From Mya arenaria (Eukaryota; Mollusca; Bivalvia; Myida; Myidae): a stretch of 64,000 nt of DNA. Shown one piece after another: positions 12,481-24,733 of this stretch; the first letter of the stretch is position 1, and the number at the start of each line of letters is the position of its first letter. Below the pieces are notes generated by a model. That model did not search any database and was not told the origin of the DNA. It worked only from the letters and a program-made list of their open reading frames with translations. Both the position numbers and the translations under genes were made by a program. The stretch spans positions 38,305,473-38,369,472 of the forward strand of contig NC_069122.1 of the NCBI RefSeq assembly GCF_026914265.1. Reading direction: 5' to 3'.

Positions 12481-13300
12481 CCTGGTACGAGGTTTTTGGT
12501 ATAACGAAATGGCGACATTTAGTAACACGAACGATACCTGAACAAAAGCGTCACTTCATCAACATAGCATTTATATAGGAATAATTATTCATATCTCGTT
12601 TATAATAATATACTAGCGAAAAGCGTAAATGCGCATCAAAGGAATCTTGCTGGAAATCATCGATTATAAATTGTTGTGAATCCCCTACATTAACATACCT
12701 ACATGTGGTCAAGTTAAAAAAACCATCATTTTAAGCTTCTTTTTGGTATGTGTTGTAAACGAAATAAGTTTTTTTGTAGTGCACAGTCACTTTATTAATT
12801 GATTAAGTTATTACACACGCATAATGTTATACAGAAGTTTTGTTTACATGTGTGCATGTCATTGCTGATGTGGAAATTAACGACTACACGTGGATTTTTT
12901 AAATGAGAGTTCCTATAGCTTATGCCAACGTATTATTGTATTATTAAAATGATAGAATTGAATGCCATTCAAAATTTATTATAAAATACTGTAAACACAT
13001 TTTCCAGCCATATCTGCATCTCGTTGATCGGCTGAGATGTTATGTAGATGTAACACCTGATTTCTTATAAGTATGCACGAGGTAGGTACTGCATTGATGC
13101 GCATGAGTTTCTGGTGGTGTTGGTTGTCATCCGCTATGGTTGAATTGTGGCAAATACTATCATCTTGTGATGTATTATTTAAAGACTCTGGGGTGTGTTG
13201 CTTTGTTGTTTGGCACTATGTTGGTGATGGTGTTATTGTTGATCTTGATCTTGATTGTTTCCATGTAAAACTGCGTCAATGATTGTATTGAATTTCGAGA
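12480..13300 (-). pseudogene. C1q-type gene relic
   Basis: Around 12485-12545 the sequence (GAAATGGCGACA and flanks) matches DNA just downstream of the other C1q copies. Around 13075-13300 the minus strand matches the His-rich exon of the copies at 43523 and 58718, including the complement of GCATGAGTTTC-TGGTGGTG and the following His/Asn-codon stretch. Both C1q-domain exons are missing or beyond recognition between them. This is therefore the decayed C1q member expected between the pseudogene ending at 11965 and IFI44-like #2. The open frame on the plus strand here is a shadow of the His-rich exon. Confidence 0.6.
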
Positions 13301-14900
13301 TGTTTATAATGTATTTTGAATGACGTTTACTATCATGCATCGGACTGCCTATTTCATATTAAATACAAAACATTCACCAGCGTCTGTGTTGAAAAGTCAT
13401 GACCACAATATCAAAACTACCAAAGTCAGTTATCAGCCTCATTCTGAACTCATTGCACCATAGAAACGCATAGCATAGTTTGTAATATTTTTCTGTTGTT
13501 TTTTTAAACGCATAATATCATAGATAATAATAATCAAAATAAAAAAGTCAACATTACAAAGAAAAATGATTCCGGAGGAAAAATTGTACTTATGGGTAAT
13601 TTAATATTTTTGAGGTTTTACTTAAGTACATTTTGCGCTATAAAATAAGTTTCTTTAGAATTTTGAGCAATGATGTTTATCAACAGAGTGCATAAGAGAA
13701 TACCCTTTAAAAAAGGTAATTTTGAATAATGCAATGCGGTTATAAAGAAAAATTCGTTGACCTTAATATTGATAAAAAAACTTCAGTATTTTCTCTATAT
13801 TTGCACAGCAACATTTCCGATCCTTATCAGGCAAGACCAGTTCATCGACATATTTTATTATTCAAAACTGATTTTTATTTTTAGTCATTTTTAGTTCAGT
13901 TCATCTAATACTAATATGTTTTTGACAAAAAAAAAGTTATTTCCTATTTAGTTCAATCAAGTAAACAACACCCTTTTATATTTCTTTCGTATGCAATTTT
14001 ATTTGTGTAAAACCAAAACCAATAATTCGTGGGTTCGATTCACATCAGCGATGAGTTTTCTCCATATATCAAGACGGACACCAGTAGTGGTTTTCACGAA
14101 AGAAACAGCCTCGAGAGTGATTCATATACGAGTATACAGAGCTGTATTTGAAATTTTGGCATAAATCAATAAATAAACTATAAACTGAAGGTCACGTTAA
14201 ACTCGAGAGTTCTCAAATCACTTTTACTTTTAGCTTACTAAGAATATATATATATATATATTATAAAATAATGAATAAAAGTGCACAATATATGATATTT
14301 ATTAAAGTATTTATCTACTCTAACAGTTCTGTTTCAAATAATAATTAATTACAGCTTGGCACATATTCATGCGAGTATGTTTTAGCTGTATATGCATTTA
14401 AACTTGGGGGGGGGGGAACAATTGTCTGAATGTATGAATGTATTTATATTCTATAATTTCAAATTGAATCTATTGAACATATATTTTAAAATCGATGGAA
14501 CGGAACGGGTGTAAAAATTAAGGCAGTATGCGCAAAACATTTCAACGTTATGTTTCAAAAATAAAAGTGTTCGACGCATTCAGCCCTAGTAGACAATTCC
14601 GATGCTCCATAGCTCTCGTGAAAAACGTTACTGACTAGTTATCAGCCGAGGTTAAATGAAATTATTCCAATCTCGCCCTTGTGAATTATATCTGTTGTTT
14701 TTCCTGTTGAATTGCGCCAATAAGTTATCAAGCATTTTTACCATAAAGGTAGATATGTTCGAACCAACTTAGGTTCAGCTGAAAAACTTTGTATAATACA
14801 ATGATGTAATCATCAAACTTGATCTGGGCTTAATGGCGGAATATGAAATCAATATAATAAAAGTAAAAACGAATGAAAAACATTGCCTGTGTAATAGTGC
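13300..14900. other. Intergenic, AT-rich
   Basis: No gene found. It includes an A/T dinucleotide run near 14246-14262 and a poly-G tract near 14405-14417. The only structure I recognise is the tRNA-like B box listed separately at 14021-14110. Confidence 0.5.
14021..14110 (+). repeat. Possible tRNA-derived SINE fragment
   Basis: GTGGGTTCGATTC at about 14029 matches an RNA polymerase III B box and is followed by the short unstructured body typical of molluscan tRNA-derived SINEs. No clear A box precedes it, so it would be a 5'-truncated fragment. Weak call. Confidence 0.35.
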
Positions 14901-14901
14901 A

Positions 14902-14964
14902 GGTTATCCTAAGTTCGTTAGAGTTGTCGTTCTTTCTTCCCTCAGAACAAGGAAGTAAATACTG
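14902..14964 (+). promoter_or_regulatory. Conserved block upstream of IFI44-like #2
   Basis: A block ending in AACAAGGAAGTAAATA about 95-150 bp before the start codon recurs upstream of genes #3, #4 and #5 (38253, 51094, 60395) while flanking DNA diverges. It includes TCGTTCTTTCTTCC-like and GGAAGTAAA sequence. A core promoter or inducible element, perhaps an ETS/IRF-type site, is an inference from conservation and position. Confidence 0.45.
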
Positions 14965-15055
14965 TTTATTGAAGGTGTAGAGTTTAAAAACATGATATTA
15001 TAAAATAAGGGCATTTTAAAGAGACATAGAGTGTTTCTGAAGTTTTAATTCAAAT

Positions 15056-18000
15056 ATGGGTAAGAGTTTAACAGAAAAGGACTTTGATCAAGTTGAATCC
15101 TGGATCGGAACTGGGACCAAAACATTCAATCTTCTGTACAGCATAACAAGGGACGGCTGTGACTCAAGTGTGTTTCATGAGAAATGTGACAACAAAGGAC
15201 CAACACTAACAGTCTTGTACAACAAGGAGGGTTCCGTGTATGGAGGATACACAAGTGTTAGTTGGCCCACATCGAAAAGAAAACCATTGGATCAAACTGA
15301 CAATTCTGGATTTTTATACCAATTGTATTTTTCTGGCCTTAACACGCCTAAGAAATATTCAGTTAAAAGCGGACACACAGCCATTTGTTCAGCATCATAC
15401 TTGGGTCCGGTATTTGGAAGTGCTAGCGCGCATGACGTATATACATTTAGTCACGAAATTCAAAAGTCTTCTTCGGGAGAATACAATCTGGATGGAAACA
15501 TGCATACACACTTCGGTTGTAATTACGATACCGCTGGAATATCATCCAAAGAAGTCAACAACGGACACCTTAGAGTGACAGAGTTGGGTGTGTATGCCGT
15601 CAAAGGTAAACACGGAACTTTAAATTGGTATTTGCAAATCCTCGTATATTTAAAAAGGGTTACACAAAAGTGAGCCTTTATGGTGTTTTCTGTCCTACAT
15701 CATAACTATGTAAACATACTTGAGATATGTGTACTGGTTCTTGCTGGTTCATTCGTATTTATAAATGTTATTATGCCCTCCTTCGAAGAAGTAGTATAGG
15801 AAGAAGGGGTAAATTGCTTTGCACATGTCGGTCGGCCGGTAGGTCGGTCCGACGGTAGACCAAAGGTTGTCCAAGTGATGACTCAAAAATTTCTGGTCGT
15901 ATCGTCATCAAACTTAATATGAAGGTTGGGCCTGACCAGTAGATAACCCTTATTGACTTTGGGGGTTATCGGGTCAAAGGTGAAGGTCACAGTGACCTTT
16001 AATGGTAAAATAATTTTGAAGCTTGTCCGAGTGATAACTCAACAATGCCTAGACCTATGGTCATCAAACTTGATATGGAAGTTGGGCCCGACCACTAGAT
16101 GACCCCTATTGTTTTGTGTGTCATAGGCCAAAGATCAAGGTCACAGTGACCTTGAATGGTAAAAGGTTGTCCAATTGATAACTCGACAATGCCTGCACCC
16201 ATAGCCCTCAAACTTGACTTGTATGTTTGGCCTGACCAGTAGATGACCCCTATTGTTTTGTGGGTGTCATCGGGCCAAAGGTCCAGGTCACAGTGAACTT
16301 GAATGGTAAAAGGTTGTCCGACTGATATCTTGATTTTGCCTGCACCCATTGTCCTCAATCTTGACTTGGATGTTTGGCCTGAGCAGTGGATGACCCCTAT
16401 TGTTTTTGGGGTCATCGGGCCAAAGGTCAAGGTCACAGTGACCTTGAATGGTTAAAGGTTGTCCGTGTGATAACTCGACAATGCCTGCATCCATGACCCT
16501 CAAACTTGACTTGGAGGTTGGGCCTGACAAGTAGATGACCCCTATTGTTTTGGGGGGTCATCGGGCTAAAGGTGAAGGTCACAGTGACCTTGAATAGTTA
16601 AAGGTTGTCCGTGTGGTAACTTGACAATACCTGCACCTATGGCCCTCAAACATGACTTAAATATTGGGCCTGACCAGTAGATGACCCCTATTGTTTCGGG
16701 GGGTCATCGGGCCAAAGTTTAAGGTCACAGTGAACTTGAATGGTAAAAGGTTGTCCGAGAGATAACTTGACAATGCCTGCACCCATGGCCCTCAAACATG
16801 ACTTGGAGGATGGGCCTGACCAGTAGATGACCCCTATTGTTTTGGGGGTGTCATCGGGCCAAAGTTCAAGGTCACAGTGAACTTGAATGGTAAAAGGTTG
16901 TCCAAGTGATAACTCGACAATGCCTGCACCCATGGCCCTCAAACTTGACTTGGAGGTTGGGCCTGACCAGTAGACGACCCCTATTGTTTTTGGGGTTATC
17001 GGACTAAAGGTCAAGGTCACAGTCACAGTGACATTGAATGGTTAAAGGTTGTCCATGTGATAACTCGACAATGCCTGCAGTGACCTTGAATGCGAAAATG
17101 TTTCGAGTGGTAACTCGACAATGCCTGCACCCATGGCCCTCAAACTTCACATTTAGGTTTTTTGTGACCAGCTGATGACTCCTATGGATTTTTAGGTTAT
17201 AGAGTCAAAGGTCATGGTCATAACACACTCTATCCTCACACTTTGAATGGTCATATTCTTAAAACTGCCTCAACGGCATCCAATGTCAGTGTCAAAACAG
17301 TTGTCATTTTGGTCCATGCATATTTCATTCAATTGTCCATATAATCCTGACAACATGGCGCTCAGGGGGGGAGGGGCATAATGTTTGACAAACATCTTGT
17401 TAATTTATGGTTAACTGTTTATGTCCATTCATGTGCACTATATAAATGCATGTACTGCATACAATTATCAGTAGCTAATAAAAACAAGATGATTAAATTT
17501 ATTTAAATTATATGGCCATACCATCCGTATATAGCAGTGCACAATAAAAAAGTCTTTTACTATGCTTAATAATTTAAGATATAGATAATTGAATTATAGT
17601 TTTTAATCTATATGTTTTCTTATTACTAAGATGGCCAAAGAAAAACGCCGCCTTTACCGACTCAATGGCGGAAAACTTCAGAATTTGGGTCCAAGGTAAA
17701 GTTTATTAAATACGCCAGGATAAACAAAATTACGTGTGTGTTTAAGACCTCTTATTCAGTTCTGTTTTTGTTGTTCTTGTTGCTATTATAATTGTTATTT
17801 CCCCCATTCCAAAACAGTTAAATTCGTTTCAATATGTATTTTTACAAACTACAGGGACACGCCCAGTAGTCAAAACATTATAATTTTAAGATAACCCTAC
17901 TTCAAATATACAATGCAAATGTGTAAAAAAAATCGATAAAAATACAACGCAGAAGCAACAGCGACAGACCACACTTGCGTCATATCATCAAAATAAACTT

Positions 18001-21000
18001 AATATCACTGACTGTTTCGGTAACCGAAACGGTCATCGAAAACGTAGTTAAGTTCACTATGTCCGATAGATTATTCACATCAGAGTAACTTGTTAAATAT
18101 TTGTTTAAACAATTTCCAAATTTGTTCACAAACAGCAAGGGTTTTTCTATTCACGTTCTTCTAATTATGTGATCAGTATGCCACATTTATGTTCAGACGT
18201 ATGTACCCAGCAAACACATGACGTTCGACCAACGTTGGATATAGGTTGCCAAGTTGGATTTAGGTCGCGACGGCGGCGATTTAAATACAACGTTGTATCA
18301 ACGTCAAAATCACGAGGTCAGTCCGACGTCACAATTAGACATCGAACCGACGTTGTAATTTGGTTATTGTTTGTTATTAGTTGTATTTTCAAGTAAATAA
18401 ATGATATACACATGATGTTACAAGAAGTTGATCGAAAAATCGTGATACTGCTGCAAATAAATATTAAAACTCGATCATTTTATTATTGATGTTACTTCGC
18501 TTGTCTGTGCCCTTGTTTTCTCTAATTGGAATATCCGCATGGTGTCGCATGTTTATATATTTTTTTCCTTCTTTTTTTGTTGTTGTTAAAATTCATATTG
18601 TTATACAAACAGTAGCATAAATAATTATATCGATAGCTTTTAATCATGTCATTTAGATAATTCCGAAAAAAATGCATGTTTAATTCCTTATCTTAAAATA
18701 GACGCGCGCAATTTTAAACCCATTCCGATCTGCCATATTGCTCATGAGGTGTACAAATATTGACGAGAGAGAAAGAGTCAATTACTCCTCTAGAGACTCG
18801 ACGGTTCATGTTTTAAATAATACAACAAGGTAAGTTGATACAATGCATGTTTAACGGTTTATAGCAATAATTTTCTGGTGTTTTACAAGGTTGTTTCAAT
18901 GAAATTTTAGCATACATGTAATTCAATCCGATTCGCCCTCAATTGCCATCGCGCCGATTTGTACTTTTTGGTATGAGAAAACAATGTCAATTGTTCTCTT
19001 AAATAATATCTGTAAATACTGGCATTTTTTGTGTAAGTTTGACTTTTGATCAGGAATAGAAAGGCCCATGTTTTTTACCATTGTTATTATTAAATTCACT
19101 GTCATCCAGCAAAATTATATATATTGTTATAAAATTCATATTATTCTGTACCTCCTTTTAACAGGTTTATGTCGGATGATGTATTGCCTAGCTTTACCGT
19201 GAAGGGGAAAAGGAGAAAATGACTTTCCAAAAGCAGTTTTTCAAGGTGTTCAAGGTAATACTTGCCAAGTCAAATCTGCTTCTTGAAAGTAATCATTGAA
19301 TTATGTTATTATTAAAGTGAGTACCAGATATAGTATTGTGCATTCACCTCTTAAACAAATAGCACTAGTGCCCGCTCAAGGAAAACAAAGCAATTATTCA
19401 CTGAAAATGATTTCATACGCGATAGCTTTGATCACAGATTCTAGTCACTGAAATAGGTATAACAATAAAAATAGAATAAAAAATACAGCAAATATTGTAC
19501 CAAAACTAGAGAAATTTAGTTGTGTGGAATTTGATATCAAAACTATGTTTCAGCAGTCAATATTATTTTATTTGACAAGATTTTTTATGTATTTCAGCGT
19601 GACTCAAGTGTCACTGTGTTTACTGCTACTGAACATGAGATTGATGGGGCAATTGGATCCTGTCTGAAGTACGCTTCATATAGACAAGGAGGTGGAAGAC
19701 GACGAATTGTTTACACAAGTTAATTAACCTACATCTTTAAACTTATAAATATATTATGTGTCATTTAATTTAATGTGCCTTTATCATTTAACACTTTTAG
19801 TGTCTGTACAGATTTGTTGTGAAAATAAAACTTATACATTCTTTGAGTTGTTTGTTAATTAATGTAGGTAAAATGCTGCGGTAATTCCTAATAACCTGTT
19901 ACCTGTGTGGTATGCATGTTTATACAATGGGTTTTGGTCGTTATCACGACGTTGTTCCAACGTCGTAACTCCGACGTTGTTCCAACGTCGTAATCCCGAC
20001 GTTGTTTCCACGTCGTGATTCCGACGTCTAAAAAACTTCCATTTTCAACCAATATACAACGTCTATTCAACGTCAGTATCTGACGTTTTTACAACGTCTT
20101 TCCAACGTCAATTGTTTGCTGGGTAGAGACATTGAAAGCTGCTTTAACATGATGGGCAAAGCACGTAAAGTTTCATGCTCAGTAACAATTTGAATCATAC
20201 TATATTTAATCTTAAAATTAGTAGTGATAATCAAACAGCTTTAGAAACTGTCAACAAGCATGTAACGCGTGACTGTATCGTTCCTATAATTAAGAATTAA
20301 ACACTGAACAAAGTGACAATATGATAGTTCGAAGAATAGCGTAACCCCGTTATTCTGATTTGACGACGCAAATATGTATATATGTAAATGCGTTTCCGTA
20401 GTCATTAATAACACAGAAACGTTGTTTTTTGAAGATGCTGATGAGCTTGAAAGAAGAAGTAAAAGGTATCCAACCCCCAGAAGGACTTGACGTGCCACAT
20501 TTCAACATTCTATTGTTGGGGACTTTAGGCTCGGGTAAATCGAGCTTCTGCAATTTGGTGGCTTCTGTGTTTCGTGGGAGAATATCTCACCGCGCAAGAG
20601 TAGGTGGTGACGCGCAAACCAGCACAACAACCCAGGTATTTTTTTATTTCCCCCAGGCGAAAGAATTGGTATAAGGCTAATAATTTCCGTTGTCCGTCCG
20701 TCCGTTCATCTTTCCGTCTATCCGTCTGGATTCATTACTATTGAAATGCTTGACATAAAGTAATACATATGGAAAGTGCCTTTAACACAAAAGTAATTGC
20801 CTTTTAAGTAATGAACAAACGCTAATGAGTCATCGTCGGGCGTTTCCATGTGGTTTTTGGACAGAAATTAATGAAACTTGTGTGAAGTGTGTATCACAAT
20901 AGTACGGTGGTGAACGCGAAAGATGCGTCTAGATCGGGTCAGTAACACAGGGTTTATTGCCGTTTAATTAGTGAAAAAGGCTTTAAAAATGTCTGTCCAA

Positions 21001-23271
21001 CTATCCGGAAATGAATAGTTTGTGTAACAATGTCGGTGCAAAATTCGGCATAGAACGGCATCGGCGAAAAGGCAAAACGGGTTCCAAAGTTTATGTAGAG
21101 TTGATTGTACTTAATGATAGTATATTGGTCAATGTCACATATCAATCAAAATTCTTATTTTCCGTATTGGCCATGTAATTAAACAAATTACTATGCCTAT
21201 TTCCCGTATCATCCCTGTAAAACAAAAGGTGTGGCTTATTAATGCTGATACATCGATGGCATATTTCTATCTATGGTTTTCTATATGAAATCGTTATTTA
21301 ATAGAATTTCTCTGAAAAAATACTGGTCAACAAAGGTAGCCATGTTCACAGATCTTTTAAATACATTTTCAGTTGACGCCATACACGTTCGGGGACAAAG
21401 CCAGCATTCAGCTCTACGACACGAGAGGCGTAGCGGAGTCGGACACATTGGACCTTCTGCAATGCAATTTCATACTTGACGGTCACGTTCCGGATTTTCA
21501 TGACGTAAACTATTAAATTTATATATTGCTCATTAAACATACTTACTGGATATATCCAGGATAATATGGGTTTATATTTATTGTATTGTTAACCTTTATA
21601 TTTTTTAAACCACAGGGACAAACCAAGCATAAGTTTGTTTGATTGCCTAAACAGAATAATAATGCGAACATATTCCATAATGGGCAGCCTTTTTGCAATA
21701 AGCATAACATAAATACCTTTCATTAAAGTACAATAACATTATTTACGTGTTATAATATAGACTGTGTTTTTTTGTAGATGTCGCCCACTCATCTCTTAAA
21801 ATGTAGCGACGCCGAGTTTCGGACTACACCGACTTTGAAAAACGAGACCCACTGCGCTGTGTTGGTACTAGATGGATCCACTGTTGGTGCTATGTCAAAG
21901 CCAATGCTGCAGAAACTTTTGTCCTATCGGGATCTATCGAACAGAAAAGGTAACAAAATTAATGATGCGCGGTATGGATATTTATGAACAAACTATTTCT
22001 AAAGGCCACCACAGTGCAAAAGTGGGTGGGGAAGGATAAAAATTAAAACGTTTGGTTGCTGTTAGAGGAACGATCGTTTTTGAGAGTAAAACAAACATTC
22101 TTGGTGACATGTTTAGAGATAGTAAGAAGTTTAATAAATTTTACAAAGGAATATTTTATCAGATTTATTATCAAATAGCATTCACATTCTTTCGGAAAAG
22201 TCTGTCGACATCATTAAATTGTTTTTGTGTCAAAATGAGCCAGACTATCTAATTAACAATGCCATGAGAGTTCTTGATGATATATTAACAAATAAGGAAG
22301 TTATTCAAAAATATATTTTTTTTAAAATACCTGCAATCACAACAAAGCCTCAAGACATTGTTGATTGGGTAGTTCCGCAAATTTTGACTCAACAACATCT
22401 TCATTTTGTATGAAGACATTTTCGGGAAAACGTAAAAGCCTTTTGATTGAAAAACTTCTTTCGTAAAAATGCTTAACTCACATTCATATATTGCAACGGA
22501 TAAATGAATTATGCTTGCTAAATATTGTACCCAGAAACTTAAAAAAAATGATTTTTTTAAACATTTTATATTTTGATCCTTCAAACGACGTCTGCATTAT
22601 GGCCGGCCCTTAATGCGATTTGACGAAACAGACTGTATATGCAATTCTTTGATCGATATCAGTGGTTTGATACATTTATTGCATGTTCCTTTGGTAATAA
22701 ACCACTTTTAAGATCATATTATTAAGTCCATATGCCCCTCTGATTGGAAGTTATCTTTGTTTTCGAATACATATGAGATGTATGTCAAATGCAGATTACA
22801 TTGCAGAAAGTACGTTTGGTGTCAGAAATGTATCAAAAGCACACGTATAGTAATATAGTGTGTGTATTATACATATATGTGTATTTATTTAAACCAAAGT
22901 AAATTTTCATAATTCTTCTTCTTCCAGAGATACCACAAGCCGCGTTAATAACAAAAATTGACAAATTCTGCGAGAAGTCGGCTGAAAATATTAGTAACAC
23001 TTTCCTCAGCCCAGCAGTCAAAGACCTTGTTGACAATGTAGCGGACCTTCTGCAACTTCCACGGAACAGCATTCTACCGGTTAAAAACTACGAGGAGGAG
23101 TTGGAAATCGACGAGAACATCAACATCCTTGCTTTGCTTGCTATCCGACAGATTATGTTCTTTGCAGAGGATTATTTGGGAAACATGAAAGTGAAGCAAA
23201 GTAGGAGAGGTAAGGGGAAGGCAAATAGAGGCCAGGTTGATGGTGATGTGCTCGGATCAGACACTGCCTAA
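15056..23271 (+). CDS. IFI44-like: IFI44-like TLDc-GTPase #2, complete
   Basis: Six exons: 15056-15605, 17631-17695, 20435-20635, 21373-21504, 21778-21949 and 22928-23271. All have AG/GT borders and consistent phases (1,0,0,0,1), giving 487 residues; human IFI44 has 444. Residues 1-183 form a TLDc domain (GPTLTVLYN, GSVYGGY), and 184-205 the KTPPLPTQWRK linker. The GTPase follows: P-loop GTLGSGKSS 234-242, DTRG 288-291, TKID 382-385. A basic tail ends in GSDTA. The start is the only Met at the head of the conserved MGKSLTEKDFDQVE block. The family comprises cytosolic GTP-binding proteins induced by viral or interferon signals in vertebrates and reported as immune-responsive in bivalves; biochemical function is poorly known. 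Its introns hold a tandem-repeat element and a TA-flanked transposon. The third-exon acceptor TTTTTTGAAG is weaker than in sister genes. Confidence 0.9.
15771..17397 (+). repeat. Dispersed element of about 146-bp tandem monomers with palindromic AGGTCA sites, copy 1
   Basis: Begins TTATGCCCTCCTTCGAAGAAG and ends GGGGCATAATGTTTGACAAAC, so the tips are short inverted repeats. The core repeats the block around AAGGTTGTCC at steps of 145-151 bp (for example 16165, 16312, 16457, 16603, 16749, 16896, 17047). Several monomers hold the perfect palindrome AGGTCACAGTGACCT (15984, 16138, 16430, 16576). Open frames on the minus strand are translations of the repeat. It lies in the first intron of IFI44-like #2; other copies are at 27082-28345 (inverted) and 47914-48484. 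Confidence 0.85.
18206..20123. mobile_element. 1.9-kb CCCAGCAAACA inverted-repeat element with TA duplication
   Basis: Starts CCCAGCAAACA and ends TGTTTGCTGGG, flanked by TA on both sides. Next to the tips are arrays of short ACGTTG/CGACGTTGT motifs in inverted arrangement. The same intron of gene #4 near 52755-52775 shows the uninterrupted site (GTATG-CA-GGGAGCATTG against GTATG-TA ... TA-GAGACATTG), which proves insertion and fixes the ends. TA duplication suggests the IS630/Tc1/mariner group (inference); no transposase is visible, so it is non-autonomous. It carries a possible spliced mini-gene. Confidence 0.85.
19219..19723 (+). CDS. Possible spliced mini-gene inside the TA-flanked element (53 aa)
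   Basis: Within the transposon there is an exon-like series: a 5' segment ending at a GTAAGT donor (18829), an exon 19165-19254 with TTTTAACAG acceptor and GTAATA donor, and an exon from 19598 with TTTCAG acceptor. A polyadenylation-like AATAAA lies near 19825. Joining 19219-19254 to 19598-19723 gives 53 residues starting MTFQKQFFKVFK, containing FTATEHEIDGAIGS and ending RRRIVYTS. I do not recognise the protein. An upstream ATG in the middle exon opens a short competing frame (MSDDVLPSF...). It could be a captured host exon pair, a remnant of an element gene, or chance. Confidence 0.35.
22060..22413 (+). pseudogene. Unassigned coding-like relic in intron 5 of IFI44-like #2
   Basis: The frame ending at 22413 reads like protein (NEPDYLINNAMRVLDDILTN, then KEVIQKYIFFKIPA, DIVDWVVPQ), and an overlapping frame upstream has similar character (TNILGDMFRDSKKFNKFY). 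Both are short and the stretch has no counterpart in the matching introns of genes #1, #3 and #4, so it is an insertion specific to gene #2. It may be a transposon or host-gene fragment; I recognise no family. Confidence 0.3.
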
Positions 23272-23279
23272 ATATTCAT

Positions 23280-24212
23280 ATATTACCGTGGAAATCGATA
23301 AAGACTTCAGATGATAAACTTGATTAAAAACCAATACCAGCAGTACTTACAACATCATACTGCAAATGCGCTTGAAGGTGAAATGTTTGGATAACGCACT
23401 GCTTCACCGTTAAAAAGTTATGGTTTTCGATACTTGAATATTTGAATTTGGAATTCCTGGTGGCTACATATGGGCTAGGGTTTAATGTGTGCTGAATGAA
23501 AAATATGACACCTTGTGGTGCCAAAAAAGTCAATTCTTATCCGATTTTAGTTCAGATAAAAATATTCCAGACCACAATTACTTTATCTTAGTGGTTGTTC
23601 GGTAATTTGTTTTACATATCAGTAATCGGTAAGCAATACCTTTCAAATGATACCTGCCTTATAAAGGTCGCCATGCATCGGTTAGAATGAATGTTAGATT
23701 TGGCATGTGACCGCTGTGGTAACTTAACAATTATTTCAAATGTTTTTTTTACATCATTTGAATTTAAATTGTAACATAAGCTTTGTCTGTACAGGTGTAT
23801 CCTTTGCATAGTTTTGTTTTGTTTAACATGTGTCCATTTATTGCTCCCTATGTACATTTTAGATTGTTGATACAGTATGATATTTTGTTTTCAGAGATTG
23901 TATTTACTCATTCTTAGTTATATGTAGTATATGCTGTAAAGATCATTTTAATACCGTTGTACCTTTGCAATTTGTAACAAATTATCTTATCTAACTAATA
24001 TACATAATTTTGAATTAATTTCAATTGAATTTCGATTGTAAAACTATTCATATTTACTTAGAGATATAACCTTAACCCCATTCAACTACTAGCGTGAACC
24101 TTGTACCAATTATACTTTGCCTCGAAATGGCGACGAATAACAAGACTCATACAGGGAACAGCTTCGCTTCAGCAATAATGCTAATTGTTTGCATGTATGC
24201 TTATAACCAACA
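23280..24212. other. Convergent intergenic DNA between IFI44-like #2 and C1q-2
   Basis: AT-rich, strongly similar to 41450-42350 downstream of gene #3, which shows that the 3' ends of #2 and #3 together with the adjacent C1q copies were exchanged or duplicated as a unit. No gene seen. Confidence 0.5.
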
Positions 24213-24733
24213 CTAATTCCCGGTAAACTCCTTTATTCTGAATACAAATAAAGTCCAGTGAACGTGGAAAGTCTTAGGGTTGTACTGCCCTCGACGTGGC
24301 TTAATTCCATTATGGGTTGCATCCACCCACACCTCGTCCCCCTGCTTCAGTTTCAAGATGACTGTGTTCCCGCCCTGAAGGTCTTGGGATTGGTGGTATG
24401 TATCGACTGCCGTGTCAATCACGTTCGCGCTGTTGAGTACAAACTCCGCCCACATGTAGTGATTGGCGTCTCGTTGGCCAATGACAAACGTGAACATGTA
24501 TGTACCGCCTTCCGGACAGGTGAAAACACCGGTGTTTGGACTATAACCTGTACCGTCGTTGACAAGAATCTAAATCAAAGCACTGAAAGTGCTGAGGGAC
24601 GGTGTCTCTGGTGTATGTGCAGAAAAATATACAGGGAGAGCTGCCTGGTTTTAAAATTGTGTCGTTGTTATCATCTATTGACAGTTTGGTTATTTCAAGA
24701 GCCAACTTTCGTCATGCATGACAATTTTTATGA

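Noticed and set aside
12600-13282. Plus-strand Trp/Cys/Val-rich frame near 13073
   Set aside because: It aligns antisense to the His-rich exon of the C1q copies, so it is a relic shadow and not a new gene.
16095-17026. Minus-strand frames with repeating GQPFTIQVHCDLDLWP units
   Set aside because: They are translations of the 146-bp tandem monomers; the same frames degrade in the other two copies of the element.
15771-17397. CRISPR-like regularly spaced repeats
   Set aside because: The units are about 146 bp tandem monomers without unique spacers, in a eukaryotic intron with dispersed copies.
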